Positions 54,137 through 62,593 of a stretch of 64,000 nucleotides of DNA are shown here, in pieces. Under the pieces are notes generated by a model that ran no database searches, had not been told where the DNA came from, and worked only from the letters and a program-made list of their open reading frames with translations. Where the stretch lies: contig NZ_JACHGK010000005.1 of assembly GCF_014207535.1 (NCBI RefSeq), positions 170,594 to 234,593 on the forward strand. Reading direction: 5' to 3'. Position 1 is the first letter of the stretch; each line of letters begins with the position of its first letter. Both the position numbers and the translations under genes were made by a program. This DNA is from Bacillus benzoevorans. GTDB lineage: Bacteria; Bacillota; Bacilli; Bacillales; Cytobacillaceae.

Positions 54137-55060
54137 ATGAAAAAGGCATTAGTTTTAGGTGCTTCCGGAGGTATGGGCTACGCCATAGTCAAGGAATTAT
54201 CGCAAAGGGGGATAGCGGTAAAAGCATTTGCCCGGACGGAAAACAAATTAAAAAAATTATTTGCCCAGGATACAAATGTTACTATAGCAGCGGGAGACAT
54301 TTTTCAATTGGATGACCTTACGGCTGCTGCTCAGGATGTGGATATCATATTTCAGGCAGCGAATATTCCTTATACAGAATGGGAAGAGAATTTATTGCAG
54401 ATGATGAACAATGTTATCATAGCGGCTAAAGCTCATTCCGCAAAACTAGCCGTTGTAGATAATATTTATGCTTATGGAAATGCTGGTACGAATGTAACGG
54501 AAACGCAGCCCAAAAATCCATGTACGAAGAAAGGGCGAATTCGGCTGGAGGTTGAAACCACGATCAAACAATCAGGAGTTCCATTTATTATTGCTCACTT
54601 TCCGGATTTCTATGGTCCAAATGCTTATAATACGATTCTTCATGTCACGCTACAGAATGTTTTGCAAAACAAAAGAGCCATTTTTGTGGGGAAACAAACG
54701 ATTCCACGGGAATTTATTTTTACCCCTGACGGAGCCAAGGCACTTGTACAGTTAGCGTTAGAGGAAAATGCCTACGGAGAAAATTGGAATATCCCAGGTG
54801 CGGGTGTAATTACCGGGGAAGAAATTGTCTCCATTCTGCGGGAATTGACCCATTATCAAAAGAAGGTGTCAACTGTTTCAAAAAGTATGATCCAAATGTT
54901 AGGCTTGTTTAACCGTGAGATGCGTGAAGTGGCGGAAATGTTTTATTTAAATGAGACCCCGGTTGTATTAAGCGGGGAAAAATATGAGGAGCGGATTGGG
55001 CCGATTCCGCAAACATCCTATCGGGAAGGACTGCGACAAACGCTTGAATACTTGGGGTAA
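54137..55060 (+). CDS. NAD(P)-dependent epimerase/dehydratase-family protein
   Basis: 307 residues of the extended/atypical SDR class. The glycine-rich NAD(P) motif is VLGASGGMGYAIV (residues 5-17). An Asp in AAGDIFQLDDL follows. YAYG is in the place where SDR Tyr-x-x-x-Lys is expected, but the motif is not canonical. Such proteins reduce or dehydrate nucleotide sugars or small carbonyls. Its control by the adjacent TetR regulator suggests a stress- or ligand-induced role. Confidence 0.85.
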   Translation: MKKALVLGASGGMGYAIVKELSQRGIAVKAFARTENKLKKLFAQDTNVTIAAGDIFQLDDLTAAAQDVDIIFQAANIPYTEWEENLLQMMNNVIIAAKAHSAKLAVVDNIYAYGNAGTNVTETQPKNPCTKKGRIRLEVETTIKQSGVPFIIAHFPDFYGPNAYNTILHVTLQNVLQNKRAIFVGKQTIPREFIFTPDGAKALVQLALEENAYGENWNIPGAGVITGEEIVSILRELTHYQKKVSTVSKSMIQMLGLFNREMREVAEMFYLNETPVVLSGEKYEERIGPIPQTSYREGLRQTLEYLG

Positions 55061-55192
55061 GAAAAGAATATGGTTATCACAGCAAAATAATTACTAATAG
55101 CACTGTGTGCTAAATACACATAAAATTCTATATTTTCGCTCGATCAATAATTCCAGAAAAAGCTAATTTTACACTCGTAAAAGAACTAAATA

Positions 55193-55243
55193 CGAAACTG
55201 CGGGATGAAGAAGAGCTAAATACTCTTTTTCATCCCGCAGTTT
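55193..55243 (-). terminator. Long hairpin at the end of the zinc-ribbon gene
   Basis: AAACTGCGGGATGAA...AAGAG pairs with CTCTT...TTCATCCCGCAGTTT. The minus-strand gene's stop lies within it and a U-rich segment follows. Confidence 0.65.
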
Positions 55244-55413
55244 CGGCATTCTCTGATAAAGATAAAGTCTTTTACAGAGCTTTTAAATAAAGTATTGCCG
55301 CAGTTATCACAACGACCGCTGATTTTATCCGGAAATTCCTTATAATCATAAATTTTAGTCAGGTCATATTTGTTCTCGTTTTGATCCAATTGATTATTAT
55401 TATCATGTTCCAT
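55216..55413 (-). CDS. Small zinc-ribbon protein (65 aa)
   Basis: ATG at 55413 has AAAGGTGATCATA upstream (the in-frame GTG at 55422 overlaps this site). Cysteine pairs GRCDNCGN and RECRNCGM form a C-terminal zinc ribbon; the N-terminal half is Asn/Asp/Lys-rich. No function known. It ends in the long hairpin just described. Confidence 0.65.
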   Translation of the reverse strand: MEHDNNNQLDQNENKYDLTKIYDYKEFPDKISGRCDNCGNTLFKSSVKDFIFIRECRNCGMKKSI

Positions 55414-55482
55414 TATGATCACCTTTTTTTAACCAAATATGATGTAGTACAAAAAAGAACCCTTGAATTTTAAAGGTTTGTT

Positions 55483-55526
55483 ACGTCCCAGATGGGGTTC
55501 GAACCTACGACCTACAGTTTAGGAAA
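55483..55526 (-). pseudogene. 3' half of tRNA-Arg (CCT), attachment-site copy 1
   Basis: On the minus strand: part of the anticodon stem-loop with CCT, then GTAGGTCGTAGGTTCGAACC T-arm and acceptor strand ATCTGGGACGT. The 5' half is absent; unrelated sequence abuts it. It differs from the 60645-60688 copy at only two of 44 positions. This is the typical outcome of integration at the 3' end of a tRNA. Confidence 0.8.
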
Positions 55527-56563
55527 TGTGACGATTTACTCCGTCATAATTATAACTTAACAGGGAGCGAGATGACAATGGTTATTCTAAATAACAGGAA
55601 TATCCCTGTTAGCAGGTAGAACAATTTATTTAGGTCGAAATTTCGAACAACCGCGTTATCAATTCTGTTATACAAGGTACTAAAATAACGTTTATTCATC
55701 GTATATTGACCATAATGTTCGTTCATTCGTAATACATGCCTTATATGCTGTGAATTGGCGCAAAGCAAATGCCTGCGGCCGAAAATTCTGAGTCTCCAAC
55801 AAGTCAAATATGAGTACGTGTATCTTAATTATTATGAATAGGGAAGAAGTCATAAAAAGTCAACCTAAACAACGATAGAACTTTACTTGTAGGGGTGGGT
55901 ATGTTAGGCTTGCTCGCTTACTGAAACAATTGCTTCAACCTTTCGGGACTAATCCTGTCCACAGACCATAAAGGCTAGAAGTCAAGTTTTTAAACACTTA
56001 ACTATAAATACATGTACACAAAGATAAAAGGTGCATCATATCAACGTTTTATCTCTAATACAGTAGATAAGCACCCGATTGTTTAATTACAATTTAAAAG
56101 CTAAGTGGATATTGTGAAGAACGGATATATTGTATGAAAATTGATTTCTTCATACAGTGAATTTTAACACTCATTCTTGTTTAAAAATATCGATATAGGA
56201 ATTTAGACTTACCATTAACTAACTTCTTATAGGTATAAGTAACTATTAATTATAGATGTATGGTGAACGATGCCGAATCTTCTTGGATTCACAAAAATAT
56301 AGTTTTATTATTAAGTATGAATTTGATAAAGACCTTATTTTCTATAAACACAGTTTATAATACTAGTGACCTGTAAAGGATATTAATGAGGATAAAGGCA
56401 TACTCTTTCAAAAGAGGAGACCGCAAATATCCATGAGTTAGTCATGGAATTCATTATGGGAGACTAAAGAAAAGATATTATGTGTTTGTAGTGTGTTCTT
56501 TAAAAAATTATGTTTAAAAATGAAAAGACTGTAAAAAACATAAGGTTTATATGGGGGATTATT
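55527..56563. other. Left end of the mobile element: about 1 kb without a gene
   Basis: Right next to the tRNA fragment a segment (55541-55600) resembles 60797-60860, with CGTCAT, ATTATAACTTAAC and GGTTATT blocks in the same order. Further right (55890-55990) a GC-richer stretch with GACAGGATTAGTCC on the minus strand looks like a decayed remnant of coding DNA but its origin is not recognised. No gene is called. Confidence 0.55.
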
Positions 56564-58297
56564 ATGAAACAATCAATAAGTAAGAAGATAAGTGTATTGA
56601 TATTCAGTTGTATTTTACTTTTAACAGCACTTCTTTCTAGTATTAATTATTATTTAACTAAGGAAAACCTACTAAAAAGCGCAGAGACGAAACTTATTTC
56701 TGATTTGCAATTAAGCTATAATTATGTGGATCAAAAGATTTCGGGAGAGTGGGAAATAATCGATAATCAACTATATAAAGGTAATGTGAATATGGTTGGA
56801 AATATGACTATTGTGGATAGTATAGGTAAGTTAACAAACGGGGATTCAACAACATTATTCCAAAATGATACAAGAATTAGCACAAATGTAATGAAAGATG
56901 GAAAACGCGCGATTAATACAAAAGTTGCAGATGATGTGGCAAATGTTGTGATAAATCAAAAGAAAAGATTTATCGGACGAGCGAATGTTGTGGGGAATTG
57001 GTATCAAACAGCCTATGAACCTATTTTAAATAGTAAAGGTGAAGTAATAGGTATTTGGTTTGTGGGCGTTCCGGAAAGTCCTTACATAAAGATTGCACAA
57101 CAATCGGCTATAAATAATTTATGGATTTCATTAGCAATATCTATTTTTATTATATTAATTATTAGTTTCTATACAAAAAGAAAAATTATATCCCCCATAA
57201 TTCAATTAAAAAATACGGCAAATGAAATAGCAAATCTTAACTTGAATGTGAAGATTATCACACCTAAAGGAAACGATGAAATCGCACAGTTGGCCAATGC
57301 GTTTAGAAAAATGAGAGATTATTTAAAGGTATTCGCAACAACCGTAGCAAGTAGCGCAAATCATGTGGCTGAAACCTCTCATTCATTGGCCGAATCGGCT
57401 AAACAAACAAGTGAATCGGCTAATCAAATTGGTGTAACTATGAATGAAGTGGCAATGGGTTCAGGCTCTCAAGCAGATCAAGCAGGACAAATAGTGAAAA
57501 TGATGGAACAAACTGTTAAAGTAGTTAGTACTAGTTTGGACAAGATAGAAGAAACAGCAAAAAGTGCAATGGATTCAACATCTATTGCTCGTAAAGGAGG
57601 AGAGGCCATAAATGAAGCCATCGAACATTTAGTCACTGTTACACAAACTGTTTCTGATGCGACGGATTCTATTCAGAAGCTAGGGAATAGATCTGAAGAA
57701 ATTGGTGGGATTATTACCGTGATAACAGGGATTGCGGAACAAACCAATTTGCTTGCTTTAAATGCTGCAATTGAAGCAGCTAGAGCAGGTGAACAAGGGA
57801 AAGGATTTGCCGTTGTAGCTGATGAGGTTCGAAGGCTAGCGGAACAATCTAGTCTATCCGCTGGACAAATAAAAAATTTAATTAGCGCTATTCAGGATGA
57901 AACGTCTGTTACTGTACGTACAATGGAGAGTAATTTAGTTGCGATGAAAGAACAAGTTTCACTTATAAATAAAGGTGGAAATGCGTTAAGGGAAATAGTT
58001 GAAAAAGTAGAAAAAACAGAAGTGGATGTTCAACAGATAAAAGAAACATTTGAACTTGTAAATATGAACTCTTTACAGGTTCAACATGCTATTCAGGATA
58101 TTTCGAGTATTATAGAGGAATCAGCAGCTGCTACGGAAGAAGTCGCCGCAGCCTCAGAGGAACAATTTGCAACGATTGAGGAAATTACTGCAAGTGCTGA
58201 TGAACTAGCTTACATTTCAAAGCAGTTGCGTAATGAAGCAAATAAATTTCAATTAAAAACGAAAGAAACAGTATTTCCTATCATGGAGATTAGGTAA
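56564..58297 (+). CDS. Methyl-accepting chemotaxis protein with single-cache sensor
   Basis: 577 residues from the ATG at 56564 (GGGGGATTATT upstream). TM1 about 8-30, an extracytoplasmic Cache domain (about 35-180) with GNVNMVGN, RIGTN-like NDTRISTNVMKDGKRAINTK, VVGNWYQTAYEPILNSKGEVIGIWFVG, then TM2 (about 186-208), HAMP, and a signalling domain with the hairpin tip EQTNLLALNAAIEAARAGEQGKGFAVVADEVRRLAEQS. It senses a small ligand and drives CheA signalling. It lies alone within the mobile segment as cargo. Confidence 0.93.
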   Translation: MKQSISKKISVLIFSCILLLTALLSSINYYLTKENLLKSAETKLISDLQLSYNYVDQKISGEWEIIDNQLYKGNVNMVGNMTIVDSIGKLTNGDSTTLFQNDTRISTNVMKDGKRAINTKVADDVANVVINQKKRFIGRANVVGNWYQTAYEPILNSKGEVIGIWFVGVPESPYIKIAQQSAINNLWISLAISIFIILIISFYTKRKIISPIIQLKNTANEIANLNLNVKIITPKGNDEIAQLANAFRKMRDYLKVFATTVASSANHVAETSHSLAESAKQTSESANQIGVTMNEVAMGSGSQADQAGQIVKMMEQTVKVVSTSLDKIEETAKSAMDSTSIARKGGEAINEAIEHLVTVTQTVSDATDSIQKLGNRSEEIGGIITVITGIAEQTNLLALNAAIEAARAGEQGKGFAVVADEVRRLAEQSSLSAGQIKNLISAIQDETSVTVRTMESNLVAMKEQVSLINKGGNALREIVEKVEKTEVDVQQIKETFELVNMNSLQVQHAIQDISSIIEESAAATEEVAAASEEQFATIEEITASADELAYISKQLRNEANKFQLKTKETVFPIMEIR

Positions 58298-58672
58298 ATG
58301 ATTTTTTAGGTTGAGTTAGCAAAATAAACGGAAACTATTTTGTAGATATTTCGTATTGTTAAATATTCCGATCGGGCACTTTTCCATAACGAAGATCAGC
58401 GTTCAAAATGATAAAAAGCTAAAAATATGCAAGTTTTTATTCATCATTGGCATATTTTTAGCTTTTTACATTCAATAAACATACCGCCATAAACGACATT
58501 TTTTTATGCAGAATACATTGTATGGTAGTATATTGGTATTTTTCGACAAAATATAATAATTTCCTTCAATAAAAAAATAACCTGCCACATGACAGGCTAA
58601 TGTAATATTTAATAAGTTAGGGCTAAATTGGTAAATCATTATATGAAATACGATTTATAAAATTTGAATCAA
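58298..58672. other. Intergenic region after the chemoreceptor
   Basis: A terminator at 58408-58467 (listed separately) ends the chemoreceptor transcript. Nothing else is seen before the integrase stop. Confidence 0.5.
58408..58467 (+). terminator. Terminator of the chemoreceptor gene
   Basis: AAAAAGCTAAAAATATGC pairs with GCATATTTTTAGCTTTTT over a long loop, then ACATT. Confidence 0.85.
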
Positions 58673-59791
58673 TTACTTAAACACATTCATTTTATGTAAA
58701 TGCATATGTGTGTTATCTTGATTTACACGTTCTAGGTATATATTTGTAGTCGATATATCCGAATGACCAGCCCAGTCCTTAACGACAGCAAGCGGAACAT
58801 CATTTTCAAGCAACATAGTCACAAAGGTATGTCGGAACCAGTGTGGAGAAACTTTCGAGTTTTTTCCTGCCAAGTGAACGGCTTCCTTCACAATTTTATA
58901 AAGACTTGGATAGGTTAACCGTTTTTTATGTTGGCATGGTTCTTTCTTATTATATAGTGCAAAGAAAAGAGGACTAGTATCCTCTGGATTTATTTCAATA
59001 GATTCTCCAAGACTTCTTCGATATTCAAATAGCAGTTCTATTGTTTCCTCTTTGATGGGAATTGATCGCGGCTTTTTCCCTTTACCAATCACATCGGCAT
59101 AAAGATAACCTTGACGATTGTAACGAAAACTTCCCCAATTTAAACTTACTAGCTCACTGGCACGAAGACCCGTGGTATATAAAAGGTATCCAATCAATAA
59201 ATTACGTTTTTCTAACTGTTCTCGATTCGTATTTGCCTTCACAATTTTTGGGAAGCAGGAAATCAGATACTCCGCATCTTTTTGATTCAATTCTCTGACT
59301 TGGACACGAGTTTGCTTCATTTCAGGACGACTTTCTTCGGTTATAAAGTGTCCTTTTTTAGATGCTGGCTTAGAGATCCAAGTTGAAAGATGTGCTTGGT
59401 AAAATTGCGTTTCATATCCAAAGTCCAATAATCTTCGAAAAAATTCCAATTTTCTTATAGCAGATTTAGGTGCGTACTTGTCTTTAATATATTTATTATA
59501 GGCTTTTACTTCAGGAAAGCCTATGTCTCGAAAAGAAAGAGAATGCTCCATTAAAAATTGTAGTAATGTTTTAGCATCCGAACGGTAAGCTCTTATCGTG
59601 TGGAGGGAAAATTGCTTATCTAAAGTAAATATTTTTTCTACAAAAAATAATTCTAGAAAATCTTGCTCAGAACTATGTGAGAGGGTGAGATTTCTATGTT
59701 CATCGAGTAGATGGCGCTGTTCTAATTTATTTCGCATTTGGGTTAAGTATTGTTCACTCGTCAAGTGATCAAAAAGAGTCAACTCGTCCAT
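58673..59791 (-). CDS. Tyrosine-type site-specific recombinase (integrase)
   Basis: 372 residues from the ATG at 59791 (GGAGACGAAACC upstream). N-terminal core-binding SAM-like domain (about 40-150), then the catalytic domain. Catalytic residues: Arg in TTGLRASELVSL, Lys in GKGKKPRSIP, His-x-x-Arg in HWFRHTFVTM, His in GHSDISTTNIYL and the Tyr in NIYLE. The integrase sits about 850 bp from the tRNA fragment at 60645 and is probably what joined this segment to the chromosome. Confidence 0.93.
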   Translation of the reverse strand: MDELTLFDHLTSEQYLTQMRNKLEQRHLLDEHRNLTLSHSSEQDFLELFFVEKIFTLDKQFSLHTIRAYRSDAKTLLQFLMEHSLSFRDIGFPEVKAYNKYIKDKYAPKSAIRKLEFFRRLLDFGYETQFYQAHLSTWISKPASKKGHFITEESRPEMKQTRVQVRELNQKDAEYLISCFPKIVKANTNREQLEKRNLLIGYLLYTTGLRASELVSLNWGSFRYNRQGYLYADVIGKGKKPRSIPIKEETIELLFEYRRSLGESIEINPEDTSPLFFALYNKKEPCQHKKRLTYPSLYKIVKEAVHLAGKNSKVSPHWFRHTFVTMLLENDVPLAVVKDWAGHSDISTTNIYLERVNQDNTHMHLHKMNVFK

Positions 59792-60235
59792 GGTTTCGTC
59801 TCCTACAAAAAAGTTAATCATAATTTTATTATGTATAGTATAGATAAGACTTAATTATCTTTACTTCTATTCTATCATAGAATATTTGTTCCACATAGGG
59901 AATTCACTTACAAAAGATAGTTCTTATTAGAGTGCCTGAGATTCGCTCTCAGACGAAATTAATTTTAATTTATAATACCTACGGTCATTTATTTCGTTAC
60001 AGAGCCTTTCAGCGATTTTACTAATTTTATAAAAATATTTACTCTTTAGCGTAATTGAATTAACTAGATTTCTGTGTAATAGGGGATGTAAGACTGGAAT
60101 GAAGAAACTATTATTTGACTTGCAGGTAATGTAAGATGGTGATGAATAATGATGGATATCAAAATGTGGCTAATGTGATGCTGAAATTATCGCATAGAAA
60201 GTTATAAATGTTTGATGAATAGTTACTAATTAAAA
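59792..60235. other. Intergenic region upstream of the integrase
   Basis: About 440 bp of AT-rich sequence with no gene or clear site. Confidence 0.45.
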
Positions 60236-60321
60236 GGGACTTGATGGGATTTCAACCCACAAAATGCTCAACAGTTTCCGTTGTAACTATTGGCTGCTCT
60301 ATGCATTGAGCTACAAGTCCC
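60236..60321 (-). tRNA. tRNA-like structure, possibly a degenerate tRNA
   Basis: On the minus strand GGGACTTG pairs with CAAGTCCC (8 bp), followed by TAGCTC...GAGCA as in D-arms, and a T-arm-like GTGGG-TTGAAAT-CCCAT. The middle contains CAATAGTT / AACTGTTG, an 8-bp stem with an 8-nt loop where the anticodon arm should be 5 bp with 7 nt; U33 is absent and no anticodon is evident. It is either a decayed tRNA or a tRNA-mimic of the mobile element. Confidence 0.4.
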
Positions 60322-60610
60322 TAATTATAATATGAGTATTTACTTAATGAGATATGCATAGAACTTAATTTTTTTTCGTTTATAGATAGGTAATATGAAA
60401 GGACTGTAAAGGCCAGTTATCGGTTTAGTATTGGGCTTCTTACAGTTGTTTTAAGATGTTTATCTTTAAATAAATCTAAATCCAAGTAAAACGCCTTTGT
60501 TCATCTCTTTATTAGAACAATTTGGAAAGACAATTTAAGTCCTATAAACCAATCCTGCCCCAAACTAACCCCAAAACAAGCTGAAACGAACAAAAATTCA
60601 CCTTAAACAA

Positions 60611-60644
60611 AAAAAGAAATCCTTGATATACAAGGATTTCTTTT
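60611..60644 (-). terminator. Terminator-like hairpin next to tRNA copy 2
   Basis: AAGAAATCCTTG / CAAGGATTTCTT with a 5-nt loop; on the minus strand it follows the tRNA 3' half and runs into TTTTTTTG. A degraded version occupies the same place by copy 1 (around 55452-55482). Confidence 0.8.
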
Positions 60645-60688
60645 ACGTCCCAGATAGGATTCGAACCTACGACCTACAGTTTAGGAAA
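60645..60688 (-). pseudogene. 3' half of tRNA-Arg (CCT), attachment-site copy 2
   Basis: Same 44-bp tRNA 3' segment as 55483-55526 (42 of 44 positions identical) with the terminator hairpin still intact. The 5' half of the tRNA is missing here too. The two copies are 5162 bp apart in direct orientation. Confidence 0.8.
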
Positions 60689-61698
60689 CTGAGACGATAT
60701 ATTCCGTCATATCAAACGTTATGTCAACGGTGGTTTAGCGTTTTTCATAGTCCTACGTACGTTTTTATTTCCCGCGTTCTAAATCACATATGTACTACGT
60801 CATTATTATAACTTAACTAGGCGCGGGATTACAACGGTTATTTAATATCCGCGTTAATAGGCAAGGCGTTCAAAATTGAACAGTATATGTTTTTATGTTT
60901 TCTTCTTTTTTTTTATTTATAGTGAAATGACGGCATGAACGTAGTGAATGCTATCTCTTATGTTGGAACAACTAACGGTGACTATTAACGGGGAATGTGC
61001 TTACGCCTGACATTCCTATGTATAGTTATCGCGTCGCATATCCGTTATTATATGCCGGTCAGGTATCCGCATAGTTATCGCGTCACATATGATTGTTAAC
61101 GTATAGTTAACGCAAGTTTACAATTACGCGTAAATCCTACGGTTAACTTCGTAATGTACTCCGAACTGTACGAATAGGTTGTGTTATGGATTCCGAATAG
61201 CGACCGATAGACCTTCCGAATAGGTTGCGATAATACCAGGCGCAGGCCTTCGACGCGTGCGTGCCTCCGGAAACTAGGGGTTCAATCCGTTTGATATGCA
61301 GTATCTTATACGTTTATACACCGCGAACATTATGCAGGAAATACGGGAAATAACGTAATGGCATAGCTTATAAACCGCGCTATATCAACGATGTATAAAA
61401 TCATGTATAATCGGTAATTATGCGGACTTAAAGAACGTTGTTATATCAACGTTTATACATACGATGAATTCCTTATAAATCGGCATTATGTTAACTAGTA
61501 ATGTATATAATATGCACAGTTATACAGTCGCGCATGCAAGCGGACGCATCGTTATACACTCCGAAATAAACCCCAGGCGGTACCCCGAATTTTGCCCGCC
61601 TTCCAGGGACCTACGAACTCCGCGAATTATAAAATTTATCTTAGGGTAAAAAATTGCGTAACATAATTTCGGAAATCCAGGCGTTAAAAAGACGCAGC
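60689..61698. other. Unusual ORF-free region of the second mobile segment
   Basis: About 1 kb with no gene. 60797-60860 resembles the start of the first mobile segment. From 60900 to 61690 the composition changes: many CG dinucleotides, TATAACG- and GTTATAC-rich words, and two 20-nt direct repeats, ATAGTTATCGCGTCGCATAT at 61022 and a one-mismatch copy at 61071. CGAATAGGTTG occurs twice (61170, 61217). It could be an origin or regulatory region; no coding evidence is seen. Confidence 0.5.
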
Positions 61699-61914
61699 TT
61701 ATTCCTCCGCGTCAATTTCCTCTATTATGAATAATTCCTCTATCGTCAGACCTAACGCCCTACTAATCGCGAATAGATGCACGTCCTTATGCTGCTCGTT
61801 CTTATCGAATCGAGATATTGCGGACTGAGGTACGTTTGCTTTATCAGCCAGGGCCGTTTGGGTCCAGCCCTTTTCCTTCAATATCGCGCCCAGGCGTGGC
61901 TTAATTATGTACAT
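61699..61914 (-). CDS. XRE-family HTH transcriptional repressor
   Basis: 71 residues that are almost entirely a Cro/CI-type helix-turn-helix (LGAILKEKGWTQTALADKANVPQSAISRFDK), with an acidic C-terminus. AATAAAGGAGGCGAGC upstream makes the ATG at 61914 secure. Such small proteins control phage or plasmid modules. It reads left into the ORF-free region; the genes to its right read the other way from the same divergent region. Confidence 0.85.
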   Translation of the reverse strand: MYIIKPRLGAILKEKGWTQTALADKANVPQSAISRFDKNEQHKDVHLFAISRALGLTIEELFIIEEIDAEE

Positions 61915-62045
61915 ACGCTCGCCTCCTTTATTCTATTATGCAATATGAAATAACCGGTATGCAATATTATTTTATACTTACTATTGACTATGCGCTATTG
62001 CATAACGGATTATTAGTTTAGAAAGTTATTCAAGGAGGTCATACA

Positions 62046-62204
62046 ATGGGCATTCTATTCACCGCGTTATTACTTTTCGCAATTGCTGCTGGCATCATCA
62101 CGCTTTATGAAATCGCACCAGGACGCATTAAACGCGAGATTAACGAATTAATTGAACATATAGGGGCGGAATACAATGAACGATTATCAAATCGAGAGAA
62201 TTAA
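62046..62204 (+). CDS. Small membrane protein (52 aa)
   Basis: ATG at 62046 follows AAGGAGGTCATACA. The product MGILFTALLLFAIAAGIITLYEI begins with one membrane helix and continues with a charged tail ending NERLSNREN. It overlaps the next gene by 29 bp in another frame. Function unknown; likely a mobile-element gene. Confidence 0.65.
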   Translation: MGILFTALLLFAIAAGIITLYEIAPGRIKREINELIEHIGAEYNERLSNREN

Positions 62205-62382
62205 TCGCATTATCGAGTTTATGGATAAGACCATCGAGGGAAATAATCGCTTAATTGAAACGTACAAAAATCGAGAGGTTTTCAAAGAGCGCGCCGAAGC
62301 CTATGCCGATGGTATTGATCTCGCAAACGGAGATTTACTCTATATACGGAAATGGTTAGGCGAGATATTATCGGATGAATAA
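62176..62382 (+). CDS. Hypothetical protein (68 aa), overlapping the previous gene
   Basis: Starts MNDYQIERINRIIEFMDKT and is highly charged and helical, without a known motif. The GGGGCGGA before its ATG is plausible as a ribosome site, within the preceding gene. The two probably form a pair. The high GC and codon use differ from the chromosomal genes upstream and fit the mobile segment. Confidence 0.6.
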   Translation: MNDYQIERINRIIEFMDKTIEGNNRLIETYKNREVFKERAEAYADGIDLANGDLLYIRKWLGEILSDE

Positions 62383-62593
62383 ACGTCCTCCTCTCTCGCG
62401 TAGTATCTCAGTAACTAAGGAACCGAGTAAACCGATTACACATTGTCGGGGGCGGATATTTTTTAAAAGGGAGCATTCCTGTTAGAAGGATTTTCGGGGA
62501 CTTGAACAAAAAAGAGCCCTCTTGGTATGATACGGGGTGTCAAATCGTTGCGCGAAATGACCCCTAACTTAGTTAACCAAGGAGGACTCCACA
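62383..62593. other. Left non-coding end of the IS110-family element
   Basis: 211 bp upstream of the transposase with short hairpins and CCTCTTGGTATGATACGGGGTG near 62520-62541 (written here in parts: CCTCTTGG, TATGATAC, GGGGTG). The exact left border is not visible. In IS110 relatives a non-coding end produces the bridge RNA used for target choice. Confidence 0.4.

Noticed and set aside
55550..55807. 85-codon minus-strand frame in the left element end
   Set aside because: It begins inside the repeated attachment-adjacent DNA, no ribosome site, no homology pattern.
60236..60321. Selenocysteine tRNA to match SelB
   Set aside because: The acceptor is 8 bp, but there is no UCA anticodon, no long variable arm and a normal 4-bp D-stem.
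60623..60811. 62-codon plus-strand frame through tRNA copy 2
   Set aside because: It runs through the tRNA fragment and terminator stem; coding is not plausible.
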